Source: Candidatus Kaiserbacteria bacterium (GTDB taxonomy: Bacteria > Patescibacteria > Paceibacteria > UBA9973 > UBA2103). Taken from it: a stretch of 64,000 nt of DNA. Both the position numbers and the translations under genes were made by a program. Within the stretch, counting starts at the first letter, position 1. Every line of letters starts with the position of its first letter. The stretch spans positions 59,014-123,013 of the forward strand of contig JACPGH010000007.1 in assembly GCA_016182485.1 (NCBI GenBank), written 5' to 3'. Under the pieces are notes generated by a model, which was given only the letters and a program-made list of their open reading frames with translations, was not told the origin of the DNA and did no database searches. Positions 42,939-52,433 of this stretch are shown here, piece by piece.

Positions 42939-44157
42939 ATTTCAATTCGGCATCCCGCAGATGCGCTGTGATAGTGTCCGCCGCGACAGCGTGTCCGAGC
43001 GCGGACCAGTGGCCGTCGTGCTCGAATGCGAAATACGGGAACGGAAGGGCATGTGCATCGCGATATGACTTGAATGCAGGCGTCAGGTCAACATACGAGA
43101 TGCCGGCCTCTCCCGCCATACGAGCCAGACGCTTCTGCGGATATTCCGGGTCATACTCCTCCGGAAGCGGCGCATTGTACAGCTTCTCGAGGGAAGCTCG
43201 AGGATCTGCCTCGAAAACGACCGGGTCTGGGATGGCAACGAGAACGAAGCGCCCGCCATCCCGCTCGACTGCGTCCTTCAGTCTTTCGATAAGGTACTCC
43301 GTGGCCTCCCAAGCCCCGAGAAACGGCTGGTCTTTCGGAGGAGCGAACAGGCGGGCGATATACGCGTCCATACTTTCCACAGATTGCGTGGAAGGGGCGG
43401 AATTTTCTGGCGGCTCGGCCAGCCGCCACATTCCTGAGAACCTCTGCTTTTCAAACCAGAGAAAGCGATAGAGCGCGAAGTGTCTCTTCAAGAAAAGCAC
43501 TATCGCGTTTCGGCTCATGTCTTTGGATGAAGCCGGAATAGCCGCCCACGAGCCGTCATCCCGCTTCTCGAGAAACGGGCGGCTCGACGCGTCGCCGTAG
43601 AGAGACTCGACCGCGCGCAAATTGTTGCGCATGTCATTGCCGGTATAAAAACCGAGAATTACGATGTCGGGTTTGAACGGACGCACCCGCTCCTCGTAGG
43701 TTAACAGCGCCTGATACGTGCCGAAGCCCGAAACGCCGAAATTGAGCACCTCTACCTTCGGGCCGAGCTGCGTTTCCATCCTGCGTGTCACGACTTCCTC
43801 GTTGCCAACCTGTGCCCCCTCGATGAAGGAATCCCCGAGAAAGGCGATCCGGGTCACTCCGAGATTTTTTTCAAAACTGCGGTCTCGATCCCGCATGCCG
43901 AATTCATTAAAGCGCACGCCCCGGATCTTGTAATCGATGCCGAGATTGTCTCCGGTAAAGCTAGAGAGGTGCCAGGTGCCGACGACCGGATCATAGATGT
44001 AGAAAAACGAGCTAGTCCACGGGCCCGGCACTAGGCGCAAGACGAGTTCGGCTCCCCCGACGGAAATGACTAGGAGCAAGCCGGCGAGGATTCCCCAGAG
44101 CAGCCACTGCGGGAGGCGTTTCGGGTCAGTCGAGTTCATATTCATTCTTCCAGTCAC
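42925..44157 (-). CDS. Membrane-anchored SGNH/GDSL-type hydrolase
   Basis: Up to 410 residues; starts at 44157, 44145 or 44139 are possible. A single N-terminal helix (LLWGILAGLLLVISVGGAEL) places the catalytic part outside. Block I is FLGDSFIEGAQV (Ser nucleophile), block III GFYTGNDMRNN, and DGHWSALGH carries the Asp-x-x-His pair. Esterase or acyltransferase-like function on the surface glycan is likely. Part of the carbamoyl cassette. Confidence 0.85.
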   Translation of the reverse strand: MTGRMNMNSTDPKRLPQWLLWGILAGLLLVISVGGAELVLRLVPGPWTSSFFYIYDPVVGTWHLSSFTGDNLGIDYKIRGVRFNEFGMRDRDRSFEKNLGVTRIAFLGDSFIEGAQVGNEEVVTRRMETQLGPKVEVLNFGVSGFGTYQALLTYEERVRPFKPDIVILGFYTGNDMRNNLRAVESLYGDASSRPFLEKRDDGSWAAIPASSKDMSRNAIVLFLKRHFALYRFLWFEKQRFSGMWRLAEPPENSAPSTQSVESMDAYIARLFAPPKDQPFLGAWEATEYLIERLKDAVERDGGRFVLVAIPDPVVFEADPRASLEKLYNAPLPEEYDPEYPQKRLARMAGEAGISYVDLTPAFKSYRDAHALPFPYFAFEHDGHWSALGHAVAADTITAHLRDAELKYAPD

Positions 44158-45940
44158 CCGCGGCGGCCATTTTCGGTTGGTCAGTCTTGCACAGCAAAAA
44201 GTTCTCTAGCACGAGATAATCCATATCGGTTCGCATAAAACAACGATAGGCGTCCTCTGGAGATTCCACAATGGGCTCGCCGCGCACATTGAACGACGTG
44301 TTGACTAGGACCGGCGTACCCGAGAGCCGATAGAACTCGCTTAGTATGGCGTAGAAATCGGGACTGCGCTCGCGCGTCACTGTCTGTACCCGCGCAGAAC
44401 CGTCAACATGAGTAACGGCCGGGATCGTGCTCTTCGGCACGTGGAGCCACTCAATTCCCCATTGGTTTTCTTTCTTCTCTACAGGCAGGCGCCGTTTCTC
44501 GCTCACTTGGGCAGTCATCAACATGTACGGACTTTCCGTTTCCAGATCGAACCATGCGCGCGCTTCCTCGGTAAGCACGCTCGGAGCGAACGGCCTGAAT
44601 GATTCGCGGAATTTTATCTTGAGATTAAGAAGGGATTGCATTTTGGTATTCCTCGGATCCGCGAGAATGCTTCGCGCGCCGAGCGCGCGGGGCCCGAATT
44701 CCATCCGGCCGGCAAAATGTCCGACAACGTTGCCATCCGCGAGCAGGCGAGCCGCCTCCCCTGCTATTTCCGTTTTGTGGAATTCGCGATACGGGATGTG
44801 CCGCTCGTTCAGCCAATTCCGTATCTCTTCCGTCGAATAAGAAGGCCCGAGCAGCGACCCTCGCATGGAATCGGAGGCGGCCGCGGCGCGAGGCATGTCG
44901 GCATACCGGTGCCACGCGACAAGCGCCGCGCCCAAGGCCCCGCCGGCATCTCCGGCCGCCGGCTGGACCCAGACGTTCCTGAACTCGCCTGATTCGAGTA
45001 TCTTGCCGTTCGCAACGCAATTGAGCGCGACGCCGCCGGCGAGACACAGATCGTCCGCGCCGGTAACGCGCTTGGTTTCCCGCGCCAACTTGAGCATGAT
45101 TTCCTCTGTCACGTACTGAAGCGAGGCCGCAATATCCATGTGAATCTGCTTGAGAGCGCTTTCTTTGCGGCGCACGGGGCAGCCGAAAAGCTGTGCGAAT
45201 TTTCGGTTCACCATACGCAGGCCGCCGGCAAAATCAAAATAGTCCATCGCCAATCTAAATGAACCATCGGCCTTAACGTCAATAAGATGTCGGTAAATTA
45301 GATCAACGTATTTCGGCTCTCCGTACGGAGCAAGCCCCATGACTTTATACTCGCCGGAATTTACTTTGAAGCCGAGATAATACGTAAAAGCGGAATAGAA
45401 AAGTCCGAGCGAGTGGGGGAAATTGATTTCCTTGAGAGTTTGGATTGAGTTCCCCTCCCCGAGCGAGATGGACGTGGTGGTCCATTCGCCGACCCCGTCT
45501 ACCGTGAGAATGCCCGCCCGCTCGAAGGGCGACGGGAAAAATGCCGAGGCGGCGTGGGATTCGTGGTGGCCGGCATAAAGGATTTTCCCCTTGAAGGCCG
45601 GCAGGGCGCGCTTGACGTCCCTTTCGAACCACAGCCTGCTTTTAAGCCATATCGGCATAGCCAAGAGAAAGGAGGGCAGGCTTTTGGGCGCAGTCGCAAT
45701 GACCGTCTCCAGGATCCGCTCGAATTTTAAGAACGGCTTGTCGTAAAAAATTAGGATATCCAGGTCCCGCTCCCCGATCCCGGCCTCCTTGAGCACATAT
45801 GCGATGGCATGCGCCGGGAAGCGCGCGTCATGTTTTTTTCGGGTAAAGCGTTCCTCCTGCGCCGCGGCGATGATGTTCCCATCGGAAATAAGCGCGGCGG
45901 CCGAGTCGTGATAGAAGCAGGAGAGGCCCAATATATTCAT
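44126..45940 (-). CDS. O-carbamoyltransferase (NodU/CmcH/TobZ family)
   Basis: 604 residues. N-terminal Kae1-like/actin-like ATPase domain (LGLSCFYHDSAAALISDG, AGHHESHAASAFF with metal-binding His, LTVDGVGEWTTT) and C-terminal carbamoyl-P domain (GRMEFGPRALGARSILADPR, NTSFNVRGEPIVESPEDA). It transfers carbamoyl from carbamoyl phosphate via carbamoyl-AMP to a hydroxyl, here presumably a sugar of the surface glycan. The source of carbamoyl phosphate is not in the window. Confidence 0.95.
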   Translation of the reverse strand: MNILGLSCFYHDSAAALISDGNIIAAAQEERFTRKKHDARFPAHAIAYVLKEAGIGERDLDILIFYDKPFLKFERILETVIATAPKSLPSFLLAMPIWLKSRLWFERDVKRALPAFKGKILYAGHHESHAASAFFPSPFERAGILTVDGVGEWTTTSISLGEGNSIQTLKEINFPHSLGLFYSAFTYYLGFKVNSGEYKVMGLAPYGEPKYVDLIYRHLIDVKADGSFRLAMDYFDFAGGLRMVNRKFAQLFGCPVRRKESALKQIHMDIAASLQYVTEEIMLKLARETKRVTGADDLCLAGGVALNCVANGKILESGEFRNVWVQPAAGDAGGALGAALVAWHRYADMPRAAAASDSMRGSLLGPSYSTEEIRNWLNERHIPYREFHKTEIAGEAARLLADGNVVGHFAGRMEFGPRALGARSILADPRNTKMQSLLNLKIKFRESFRPFAPSVLTEEARAWFDLETESPYMLMTAQVSEKRRLPVEKKENQWGIEWLHVPKSTIPAVTHVDGSARVQTVTRERSPDFYAILSEFYRLSGTPVLVNTSFNVRGEPIVESPEDAYRCFMRTDMDYLVLENFLLCKTDQPKMAAAGDWKNEYELD

Positions 45941-45953
45941 GATTCGCTAAATC

Positions 45954-47009
45954 TTACCGCAATATCTCTGCTATCGCGCCCGCCAGTTTTCGTAAACTGT
46001 GCTTTCGTACTACGTACTCCCTGAGCGCTCCCCCGAGTGAGGCTTTCTCCGCTGGCGGCAAGGAAAGAAATTCTTTAAGCCGCGCGCTTATCTCCTCGCC
46101 TTTCGCCCCCAGAACGCACCGCGAGTCTATCTCCCCGAGGAGCGCTTCGTTCGCCGCTAGGACGGGCGTCTCGCAGGCCATGGCCTCGAAAATAGTTTTA
46201 TCCATACTGCCGGCAGAGGTTAGGTTCACATATAGGAAATGCTCTCGATACAGCGCGCGCGCTTCTTCCTGCGTTACCGGACCCAAGAATCGGACCTTGC
46301 TCTCCAGCCCATAGGCTGATACACACATTCGGACTCTTTTTTCGTAATCGGCATCGAGCGGTAAAACGGGGCCTGCCACCGTCGCGGAGAATTCCACGCC
46401 CTGCTCCTGCAACGCATGCAGGGCTTCGATAAACTCCTCCACTTTTTTGACGGGAGCGATTCTGCCAAGAAAAAGTATCGAATTTGGCTCCGCGGGAAAG
46501 CTCGCGTCCGGCTTGAAGAAATCCGTATCGATGCCGACCGGCATTCGACGCGCTTTCCGGAACCGCGCGGTAAAGGATTGCGGCGAAGTGTAGAAAATCT
46601 TATGGGCGAGCAGGACGGCCAGGCGGGTGCCGATGTCGCCTTTGGCATGATTGCGCCATAGAAAAACTTTCTTGCCCCAAAGCCGCCAGAGCAGGCCGCC
46701 GAGCAGCACGTATTCCTGGTTCATATGCACGAATACGCAGTCATATCCGTGCCGCATCTTCCATACGATTCCTAGAAACCGCGCCGTATACCGGAGTTTC
46801 CGTGCGAGGCTAGTATGATATATCGTACCAGTCCGTTTCCCGAGCGAATGGACACGCACGTTCCCGGGCAGCGCATGCCCGCCCTCCGTAAGGCAGATTA
46901 CCTCGATACGTTCGAGGCGCCTGCTGAATTCTGCGAGCCAGCGAACGAAAAAGCCCAGTACGGGGTCTTCGGCGTCGACTGCCTGCGTGACGATAAGCAA
47001 CCGGGCCAT
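45954..47009 (-). CDS. Glycosyltransferase family 4
   Basis: 351 residues from MARLLIVTQAVDAEDPVLG. ILFLGRIAPVKKVEEFIEAL and DKTIFEAMACETPVLAANEA (E-x7-E region). Upstream part of the frame is rejected because it overlaps the dehydrogenase gene. Confidence 0.9.
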   Translation of the reverse strand: MARLLIVTQAVDAEDPVLGFFVRWLAEFSRRLERIEVICLTEGGHALPGNVRVHSLGKRTGTIYHTSLARKLRYTARFLGIVWKMRHGYDCVFVHMNQEYVLLGGLLWRLWGKKVFLWRNHAKGDIGTRLAVLLAHKIFYTSPQSFTARFRKARRMPVGIDTDFFKPDASFPAEPNSILFLGRIAPVKKVEEFIEALHALQEQGVEFSATVAGPVLPLDADYEKRVRMCVSAYGLESKVRFLGPVTQEEARALYREHFLYVNLTSAGSMDKTIFEAMACETPVLAANEALLGEIDSRCVLGAKGEEISARLKEFLSLPPAEKASLGGALREYVVRKHSLRKLAGAIAEILR

Positions 47010-47016
47010 ATGGGTC

Positions 47017-47874
47017 TTAGAGCGTGCCGTAAACTCCTTCGAGCAAATCGAGATCCTTCCCGCTCGCTTTGAGAAGAACCCGATTCTTCTCCTCAAACGC
47101 GGAGAGCGCGGCAATGCCGGCTGAATCGCCTACGCGCTCCTCATACAGGCGGCGGAGCGCGGCAAAATCCTTGATAAAGCAATGTCCGCCGGCGCCGCGG
47201 CCAGTTTTGTGCACGGGCTTCGCGTACCGACTGGCGATAAACGGATCTTTAGAAAGGGCCGCCTCGATCGGAGCCCAATTGACGCCGAACTTTTGCGCGA
47301 GATCATACATAAGATTGAAGAATACGACCTCGACATAGCCGCTTCCGTTATGCGCATATTTTATAAGCTCCGCCTCAGTACTCGTACAAGTGAGCGAGAA
47401 AGGCGCTGGTGGCAGAATTGCGTGAAGGCGTGTCGCTGCCTCCTCGTGCGCGGCGTCACGAACGGCAGCGCCGAGAATGTTCGAGAACGGATGCGCCGCG
47501 TCGTAGGCGGCGGTGGCTTCGGAGAGAAATTCGGGTGCATAGAATAGGACTCTATCGGGATACTGCGATTGGAATAATGCAGTGGTCCCGGGCAAAACTG
47601 TCGATTTAATTATTGCAACCTTCCCCGTTCCAACAAGTCCGACGGAATCGCGCACGATCGAGCCGTCGAAGCCATCGGGAGTGGTCGGGGTAGGCACCGC
47701 GATGAATACGATATCGCACGCGGCTATCGCATCCTTATTGGCAATGTACGGCGCCTCAAGCGCATAGCGCACCACCGCATAGCCTCGCCTCTCAAAATCA
47801 TCGGCGTAATTCTTGCCGATCCAGCCCTGTCCGATGAAGCCGACAGTCGGTCCCGGTTTTGCGATCATAGGCAT
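47017..47874 (-). CDS. Short UDP-glucose/GDP-mannose dehydrogenase-family protein
   Basis: 285 residues from MPMIAKPGPTVGFIGQGWIG. NAD fold, then FIAVPTPTTPDGFDGSIV, IKSTVLPGTT, AELIKYAHNGSGYVEVVFFN and the catalytic Cys in GAGGHCFIKDFAAL. The C-terminal nucleotide-sugar binding domain of the usual ~430-residue enzyme is missing. It may be a compact form with another partner or substrate; activity cannot be assumed. Confidence 0.82.
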   Translation of the reverse strand: MPMIAKPGPTVGFIGQGWIGKNYADDFERRGYAVVRYALEAPYIANKDAIAACDIVFIAVPTPTTPDGFDGSIVRDSVGLVGTGKVAIIKSTVLPGTTALFQSQYPDRVLFYAPEFLSEATAAYDAAHPFSNILGAAVRDAAHEEAATRLHAILPPAPFSLTCTSTEAELIKYAHNGSGYVEVVFFNLMYDLAQKFGVNWAPIEAALSKDPFIASRYAKPVHKTGRGAGGHCFIKDFAALRRLYEERVGDSAGIAALSAFEEKNRVLLKASGKDLDLLEGVYGTL

Positions 47875-47881
47875 GACTGTA

Positions 47882-49012
47882 TCATGCGGCAGTTGCGCGA
47901 AGGTCGTCCACGATTCGCGACGGGATATCTCCTTGAGCTGAAAGATGCGCGCGCGCCTCGGCTTCGGCATGCAGGATAAGCTCTTGCCGAAAGGCCGTGT
48001 CCTCGATAAGCCCGACAATGCCGAGCGAAAGCGCCGTAGGATCCGCGACCGGGACGGCGAGCACGTCCTCGTATCCCTTGAATACTTCCCCTACGATGCC
48101 GACATCGGTAGTGATGATTGGAATTTTAGCGAGCGCGGCCTCGACGAGCGTGCGTCCGTAGCCTTCATACGCGCTCGCTTGGATAAACGCCTGGGCATTT
48201 CCCATGAGCGCGCGGGCATCCGGCCGCTCGCCGAGGAAAAGGACGTGTTTCCCGAGCCCGAGCTTCCGTGTCATCCGCTCGAGCCGGCCGCGCTCGCTGC
48301 CGTTCCCCACAATGCACAGTCCCGCCATCGGATAATGCGCGATGACTAGCGCGAGAGCGGCAAGGATGTCCTCGAGGCGTTTCTCAGGCTCCAGCCGGCC
48401 CACGGCAATAAGCGCGAACGTAAACGGACGCACCGGCAAGCGCGCCGGCGCTGGAACCTCTCCGTCTACGGCTATCGGGATGACTGCCGGTTCCGGGATG
48501 CGGGTCCCGTAGCGTGCGAGAAGCGAGCCTTTAATTCGCTCCGACACGACTCGGATGCCATGCGCGCGCGGCAGAACCCGGTCGGCGAGCCGCCGACGGT
48601 ATCGATTAAGGAACGGCATGTGGACTTTTGGCGAACGCCAATTGCCGCTCATAAGGAACCACGGCGAGAGGAAATCGGTATGCACCTGTATATGCAATTT
48701 CGCGTTCGTTCCGTATGTTGCGCGTAGAGCCGCAAGCCCGTGTTCGAATGGGTCCTGGGCGGATACCACATCGACATTATGCTCAAGAATGAGGCGGCGC
48801 GCGCGGCGCGCGAGAGCTCCTACACGCAGCAGTTTCGCGGCACGCACTGGATATAGAAACAGATTCCCGTCGCGCCCTTCCTTCGCATCAAGAGGAGCTG
48901 GCGATACGATATGCAGCTCTTCCATGAGCGCCGCATATTGCCGCATCCGCGCGCGCGTGCTGCTTCCTGTGCGGAAGAGCGTCGGGTCATTCGACATGAA
49001 GAGGACTTTCAT
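47882..49012 (-). CDS. Glycosyltransferase family 4
   Basis: 376 residues. MKVLFMSNDPTLF start, LIAVGRLEPEKRLEDILAAL and YEGYGRTLVEAALAKIPIIT (E-x7-E). Overlaps the upstream double-GT gene by 4 nt. Confidence 0.92.
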   Translation of the reverse strand: MKVLFMSNDPTLFRTGSSTRARMRQYAALMEELHIVSPAPLDAKEGRDGNLFLYPVRAAKLLRVGALARRARRLILEHNVDVVSAQDPFEHGLAALRATYGTNAKLHIQVHTDFLSPWFLMSGNWRSPKVHMPFLNRYRRRLADRVLPRAHGIRVVSERIKGSLLARYGTRIPEPAVIPIAVDGEVPAPARLPVRPFTFALIAVGRLEPEKRLEDILAALALVIAHYPMAGLCIVGNGSERGRLERMTRKLGLGKHVLFLGERPDARALMGNAQAFIQASAYEGYGRTLVEAALAKIPIITTDVGIVGEVFKGYEDVLAVPVADPTALSLGIVGLIEDTAFRQELILHAEAEARAHLSAQGDIPSRIVDDLRATAA

Positions 49013-51291
49013 ACGGAACTCAGCAAGGCCGCCGTCTCCGCGAGCATCGCGTCTTCTGAGAAACGCTTGCCGGATTCTTCCGCTCCGGATGCCAAACGCG
49101 CGGCGGTTTCTTCATTGAAGCATACGCGCATGAGGGCGGCCGCGAGCTCGCTCACGTTCCCATGCGGGATGAGAAGTCCGTTCTCGCCGTCCGTTATGAG
49201 CTCGGTATTGCCGCCGACACGCGTCGCGATGATCGGCAATCCGAGCGTGAGAGCTTCGATAAGCGCATGGGAAAGGCCTTCATATGATGAATTGAGCACA
49301 AAGGCGTTCGCGGCCGCCATGGTCGCCGCAGTGTCAGAATGCGAAAGTTCCCCGGTAAAAACAAAATCGTTCTGAAGCAGACCTTCCGCAAGCTTCTCAA
49401 GCTTCGCTCGTTCGGGCCCGTCGCCGACAACGGCGAGCGAGACTGTCTTCCCTTTTTGCCGCAGATTCCGCACCGCCTCGATGAGGCCTTCAACATGCTT
49501 CCACGGGACGAGCCGTCCGGCTGTTACGACAAGAGGACGAGGCAAGCGAGCTACGGATTCCGGTACGGCGCCGCCCGCCTCGATCTTCACGGCATTGTGT
49601 ATGACATGGACCTTCCCTTCCGGAATGCCCCACGCCGTGACTATGCCTTTCAGATAAAGGCTCGGTACGATTATTTTCGCGGCAGAACGCGCGACTAGCG
49701 CTTCCGTATGCTGGAGATGGCGGACAAAAAACGATCGTTGCGGCGTCCGGACGAATTCGTCAAGCGATTGCTCGACTCCGAATCGCTGGCGTCCCTGCTC
49801 CCAGGCATAATCGCCGACGATCTTCACCGCGAATGGCTTGCGGGCCTTCTGGGCGGCTTTCATGGCAGGCAGTCCTACGGAAACGGGATCGAGCGCGAGA
49901 ATGACGGAAGCATTTTTGGCCTCTCGGCGCACGCGCCGATAATACGCCCAGTGCCGCACTAGCTTCGGAAGAGGACGGACGTCACTGAACTTCACCAGAA
50001 CCACATCGATCCCGCTGGCCGGCAGATTATCGTGGAGAAGCTTGGCGTAGGTGGCCGGCCCGCCGATCTCTGGAGGATAGAGCGGCGTGGCGATGACAAC
50101 TTTCATGCGGGACTCTCTCCCGCTCGCTTTCCTAAAAACCGAGCTCATCCTCAGAGAGACGTTCGCCCACTCGTACTTTTCTTTCACGAGCTTTTTCGCG
50201 TTCGCGACGGTCTTTTCCGCCTGCTCGCGCTGCGCGAGAATTTCCTGCACTGCGGCTGCGATCTGTCTCGGCGAATCTTTGTCGACGGCCCAGCCGGTCG
50301 GCGGAATTCCCAAGTTCCGCTTTGCGTCGAACAAGAAATCCGAGAGACCTCCTTCTTGCGTCGCGATGACCGGCAATCCGGCCGCCATGGCCTCAATGAA
50401 GGAATTCCCCATCCCTTCCGAACGCGACGGCCGGATGAAGATATCCGAGGCGCGCAGATATGCCGGCAAGCTGGCGTGCTCTACGAACCCCAGAAAATGC
50501 ACGCGCTGTTCCACCCCCATTTTGCGCGCCAGCGTTGCGAGCTTCGCTTGGAGGGGCCCGACGCCGAGCACGGCGAAATGCACGTACTGCGGCAAGTGCG
50601 GCAACGCGCGGATCACGTCGTCAACGGCGTTCTTTCGAACCAACCGGGATGTTGTGATGAGAAACACGTCAGTGGTTTTCTTACCGAGCCGCTCGCGCGC
50701 TTCTTGCAATTCACCGTCAGAATAGGCCTTGGAGAACAGTTCCGTATCGACCGCGTTCGGTACGATTTCAAGAGCGCTCCTGAACCCTAAGCGCCGCGCT
50801 CGCTTCCCCAGATACGTGCTTATGGCCGTTACGAAAGTCGCACGGGAGAGCGCAAGGCGCCAAGAAAGATCGACCATGCCGGCCCATTTCCATCTCAAAT
50901 ATTTTTCTGAATCCCCTTCCTGCAGAGTAAGAACGATCGGTACTTTCGGATGCAAAAAGAAGTTCGCGATATACGCGGCGCCGCTTCCATACGTAGCCAT
51001 CATGCACCAAAAAAAATCAAAGGGTCGTGCGCGATGGAACGAGACGGCGCGCAGCGCTCCGCCCCACGGCAGCCAGAGTTTATCCAGGAGAGGAATGCCA
51101 ATGCCTATCCGATAGACGCTCACTGCGCCGATTTGCTCTACTTTCGGCAGGGCGGGAGAAAATTGCGCCGTGATGAGCGTCCACTCGTATTCATCCGAGA
51201 GCCGATCCGTTATTTCTTTTATGGCCACTTCCGCGCCTCCCACGTACGGATAATAGGCGGTCGAGAAGATGAGCGCTCGTCTCTTGGTCAT
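49009..51291 (-). CDS. Tandem double GT4 glycosyltransferase
   Basis: 760 residues with two complete GT4 units. The first (about 1-385) has SEGMGNSFIEAMAAGLPVIA; the second (about 393-760) restarts like a new protein (RMKVVIATPLYPPEIGGPAT) and has YEGLSHALIEALTLGLPIIA. The joint includes an internal Met (RESRMKVV), so the fusion probably arose by loss of a stop between neighbouring genes. It could add two residues in sequence. The frame is open across the joint. Confidence 0.9.
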   Translation of the reverse strand: MTKRRALIFSTAYYPYVGGAEVAIKEITDRLSDEYEWTLITAQFSPALPKVEQIGAVSVYRIGIGIPLLDKLWLPWGGALRAVSFHRARPFDFFWCMMATYGSGAAYIANFFLHPKVPIVLTLQEGDSEKYLRWKWAGMVDLSWRLALSRATFVTAISTYLGKRARRLGFRSALEIVPNAVDTELFSKAYSDGELQEARERLGKKTTDVFLITTSRLVRKNAVDDVIRALPHLPQYVHFAVLGVGPLQAKLATLARKMGVEQRVHFLGFVEHASLPAYLRASDIFIRPSRSEGMGNSFIEAMAAGLPVIATQEGGLSDFLFDAKRNLGIPPTGWAVDKDSPRQIAAAVQEILAQREQAEKTVANAKKLVKEKYEWANVSLRMSSVFRKASGRESRMKVVIATPLYPPEIGGPATYAKLLHDNLPASGIDVVLVKFSDVRPLPKLVRHWAYYRRVRREAKNASVILALDPVSVGLPAMKAAQKARKPFAVKIVGDYAWEQGRQRFGVEQSLDEFVRTPQRSFFVRHLQHTEALVARSAAKIIVPSLYLKGIVTAWGIPEGKVHVIHNAVKIEAGGAVPESVARLPRPLVVTAGRLVPWKHVEGLIEAVRNLRQKGKTVSLAVVGDGPERAKLEKLAEGLLQNDFVFTGELSHSDTAATMAAANAFVLNSSYEGLSHALIEALTLGLPIIATRVGGNTELITDGENGLLIPHGNVSELAAALMRVCFNEETAARLASGAEESGKRFSEDAMLAETAALLSSV

Positions 51292-52433
51292 TACAGGAAT
51301 ATGAAAGCCCCGCCCGCAAGCGCCACGACGCCGAGGAAACCCAGGAACCAGGGCGAGCGCAGGAATGAAGGGATCATCGCGACGTCTGCTTTAAGCACGG
51401 GGGCCGGGGCGTATGCCGCCCCCGCGGTCCCGACGGCATACGTCGGGACCGCGGGGGCTACTGCTTGGTCATGTACCTCGCTAGTTACGCTCGTAATCGG
51501 CTCGACCGCTTGTACAGATTCATAACCCGAGCTAGAGGCGGTAAGTTGCATTGCCGGAGCGGGTGCAACGGCCGCGCCGGGCGCAGTACCGGGCCAGCGC
51601 TCCGCGATCGCCCCGTCGGGATAGAGAAGCATGACGCTCGACACTGCGACTAGGTGCGTTACGGCGGAGGGGAAAAGAATGCTCGCGCGAGGCAGGATGA
51701 CGGTCCCGTTAGGCAGGCGAAATGCATTGAGGTCCGCACGCAATTGCCAGCCGGAAAGGTCGAGGCGCTCGCTCGAGTCATTCGCTACCATAATGCCTTC
51801 TGAGGTCGCGGCTACGATCCGCGCGGCGGCGGGTTTCACTACCACCGCGAGCTCATCGCGAGCCTTCGCGAGCCCGTCGACCGCCTCCGCTACGACAAGA
51901 TAAGTACCGGCATAGCGATACGTCTTTTCGACTTCCCTTCCGACTGCCGCCGAGCCGTCGCCGAAGCTCCAAGTTATCTGCGCCGCGTAATCCGCAACGC
52001 CATTCTTGGTTGCCGCCCGCGCAGAAAGAAAAAGCGGCGCGCCCATCGTGGCTTCCCGAGCCCCGCTGATTTTCACTGTCAGTGCAGCCGGCGGCTCATA
52101 TGCCGCCTCGCTCGCCGCTCCCGAAGCCGCCTCGCTCGGCGTTGACGAGGCCGCGTCCTGAGACACACTTGCCGACGCCACCGTAATGAAGGGCGCGATC
52201 TCGGCATAAGTACTCGGGCCTATTCCGCTCACGTTCTGAATATCCTCCGTGCGCGCGAAAGGGCCGTGCGCCGCTCGATACTCCACGATCCGCGCGGCAT
52301 AGGCGGGCCCGATCCCCGGAAGCGTATCGAGAAGCGCCGCATCCGCCGTATTTATATTTATAAAATCCGATGCGAGCGCAAACAGAGGAAAGAAGATGGG
52401 CAAGAAAAATACGGCGATGCGGGATATGCTCAT
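51291..52433 (-). CDS. Exported ComEA-type HhH protein with PKD-like and lamin-tail-like domains
   Basis: 380 residues. Signal peptide at 1-22 (FFLPIFFPLFALA), helix-hairpin-helix pair at 24-85 (INTADAALLDTLPGIGPAYA, VSGIGPSTYAEI), Ala/Ser-rich linker, PKD-like beta domain about 120-200 (ITWSFGDGSAAVG), then a lamin-tail-like segment (NDSSERLDLSGWQLRAD) and a C-terminal helix (WFLGFLGVVALAGGAFIFL). HhH pairs bind DNA, as in ComEA DNA uptake. It neighbours a VirD4-like ATPase. The Pro/Ala-rich stalk contains a 17-bp perfect DNA hairpin. Confidence 0.8.
   Translation of the reverse strand: MSISRIAVFFLPIFFPLFALASDFININTADAALLDTLPGIGPAYAARIVEYRAAHGPFARTEDIQNVSGIGPSTYAEIAPFITVASASVSQDAASSTPSEAASGAASEAAYEPPAALTVKISGAREATMGAPLFLSARAATKNGVADYAAQITWSFGDGSAAVGREVEKTYRYAGTYLVVAEAVDGLAKARDELAVVVKPAAARIVAATSEGIMVANDSSERLDLSGWQLRADLNAFRLPNGTVILPRASILFPSAVTHLVAVSSVMLLYPDGAIAERWPGTAPGAAVAPAPAMQLTASSSGYESVQAVEPITSVTSEVHDQAVAPAVPTYAVGTAGAAYAPAPVLKADVAMIPSFLRSPWFLGFLGVVALAGGAFIFL
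51418..51458. repeat. 17-bp perfect hairpin inside the HhH gene
   Basis: Arms 51418-51434 and 51442-51458 with a 7-nt loop, GC rich. It encodes part of a repeated Ala/Pro/Val/Tyr stalk. In mRNA it would be very stable and may affect expression of downstream genes. Confidence 0.88.
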
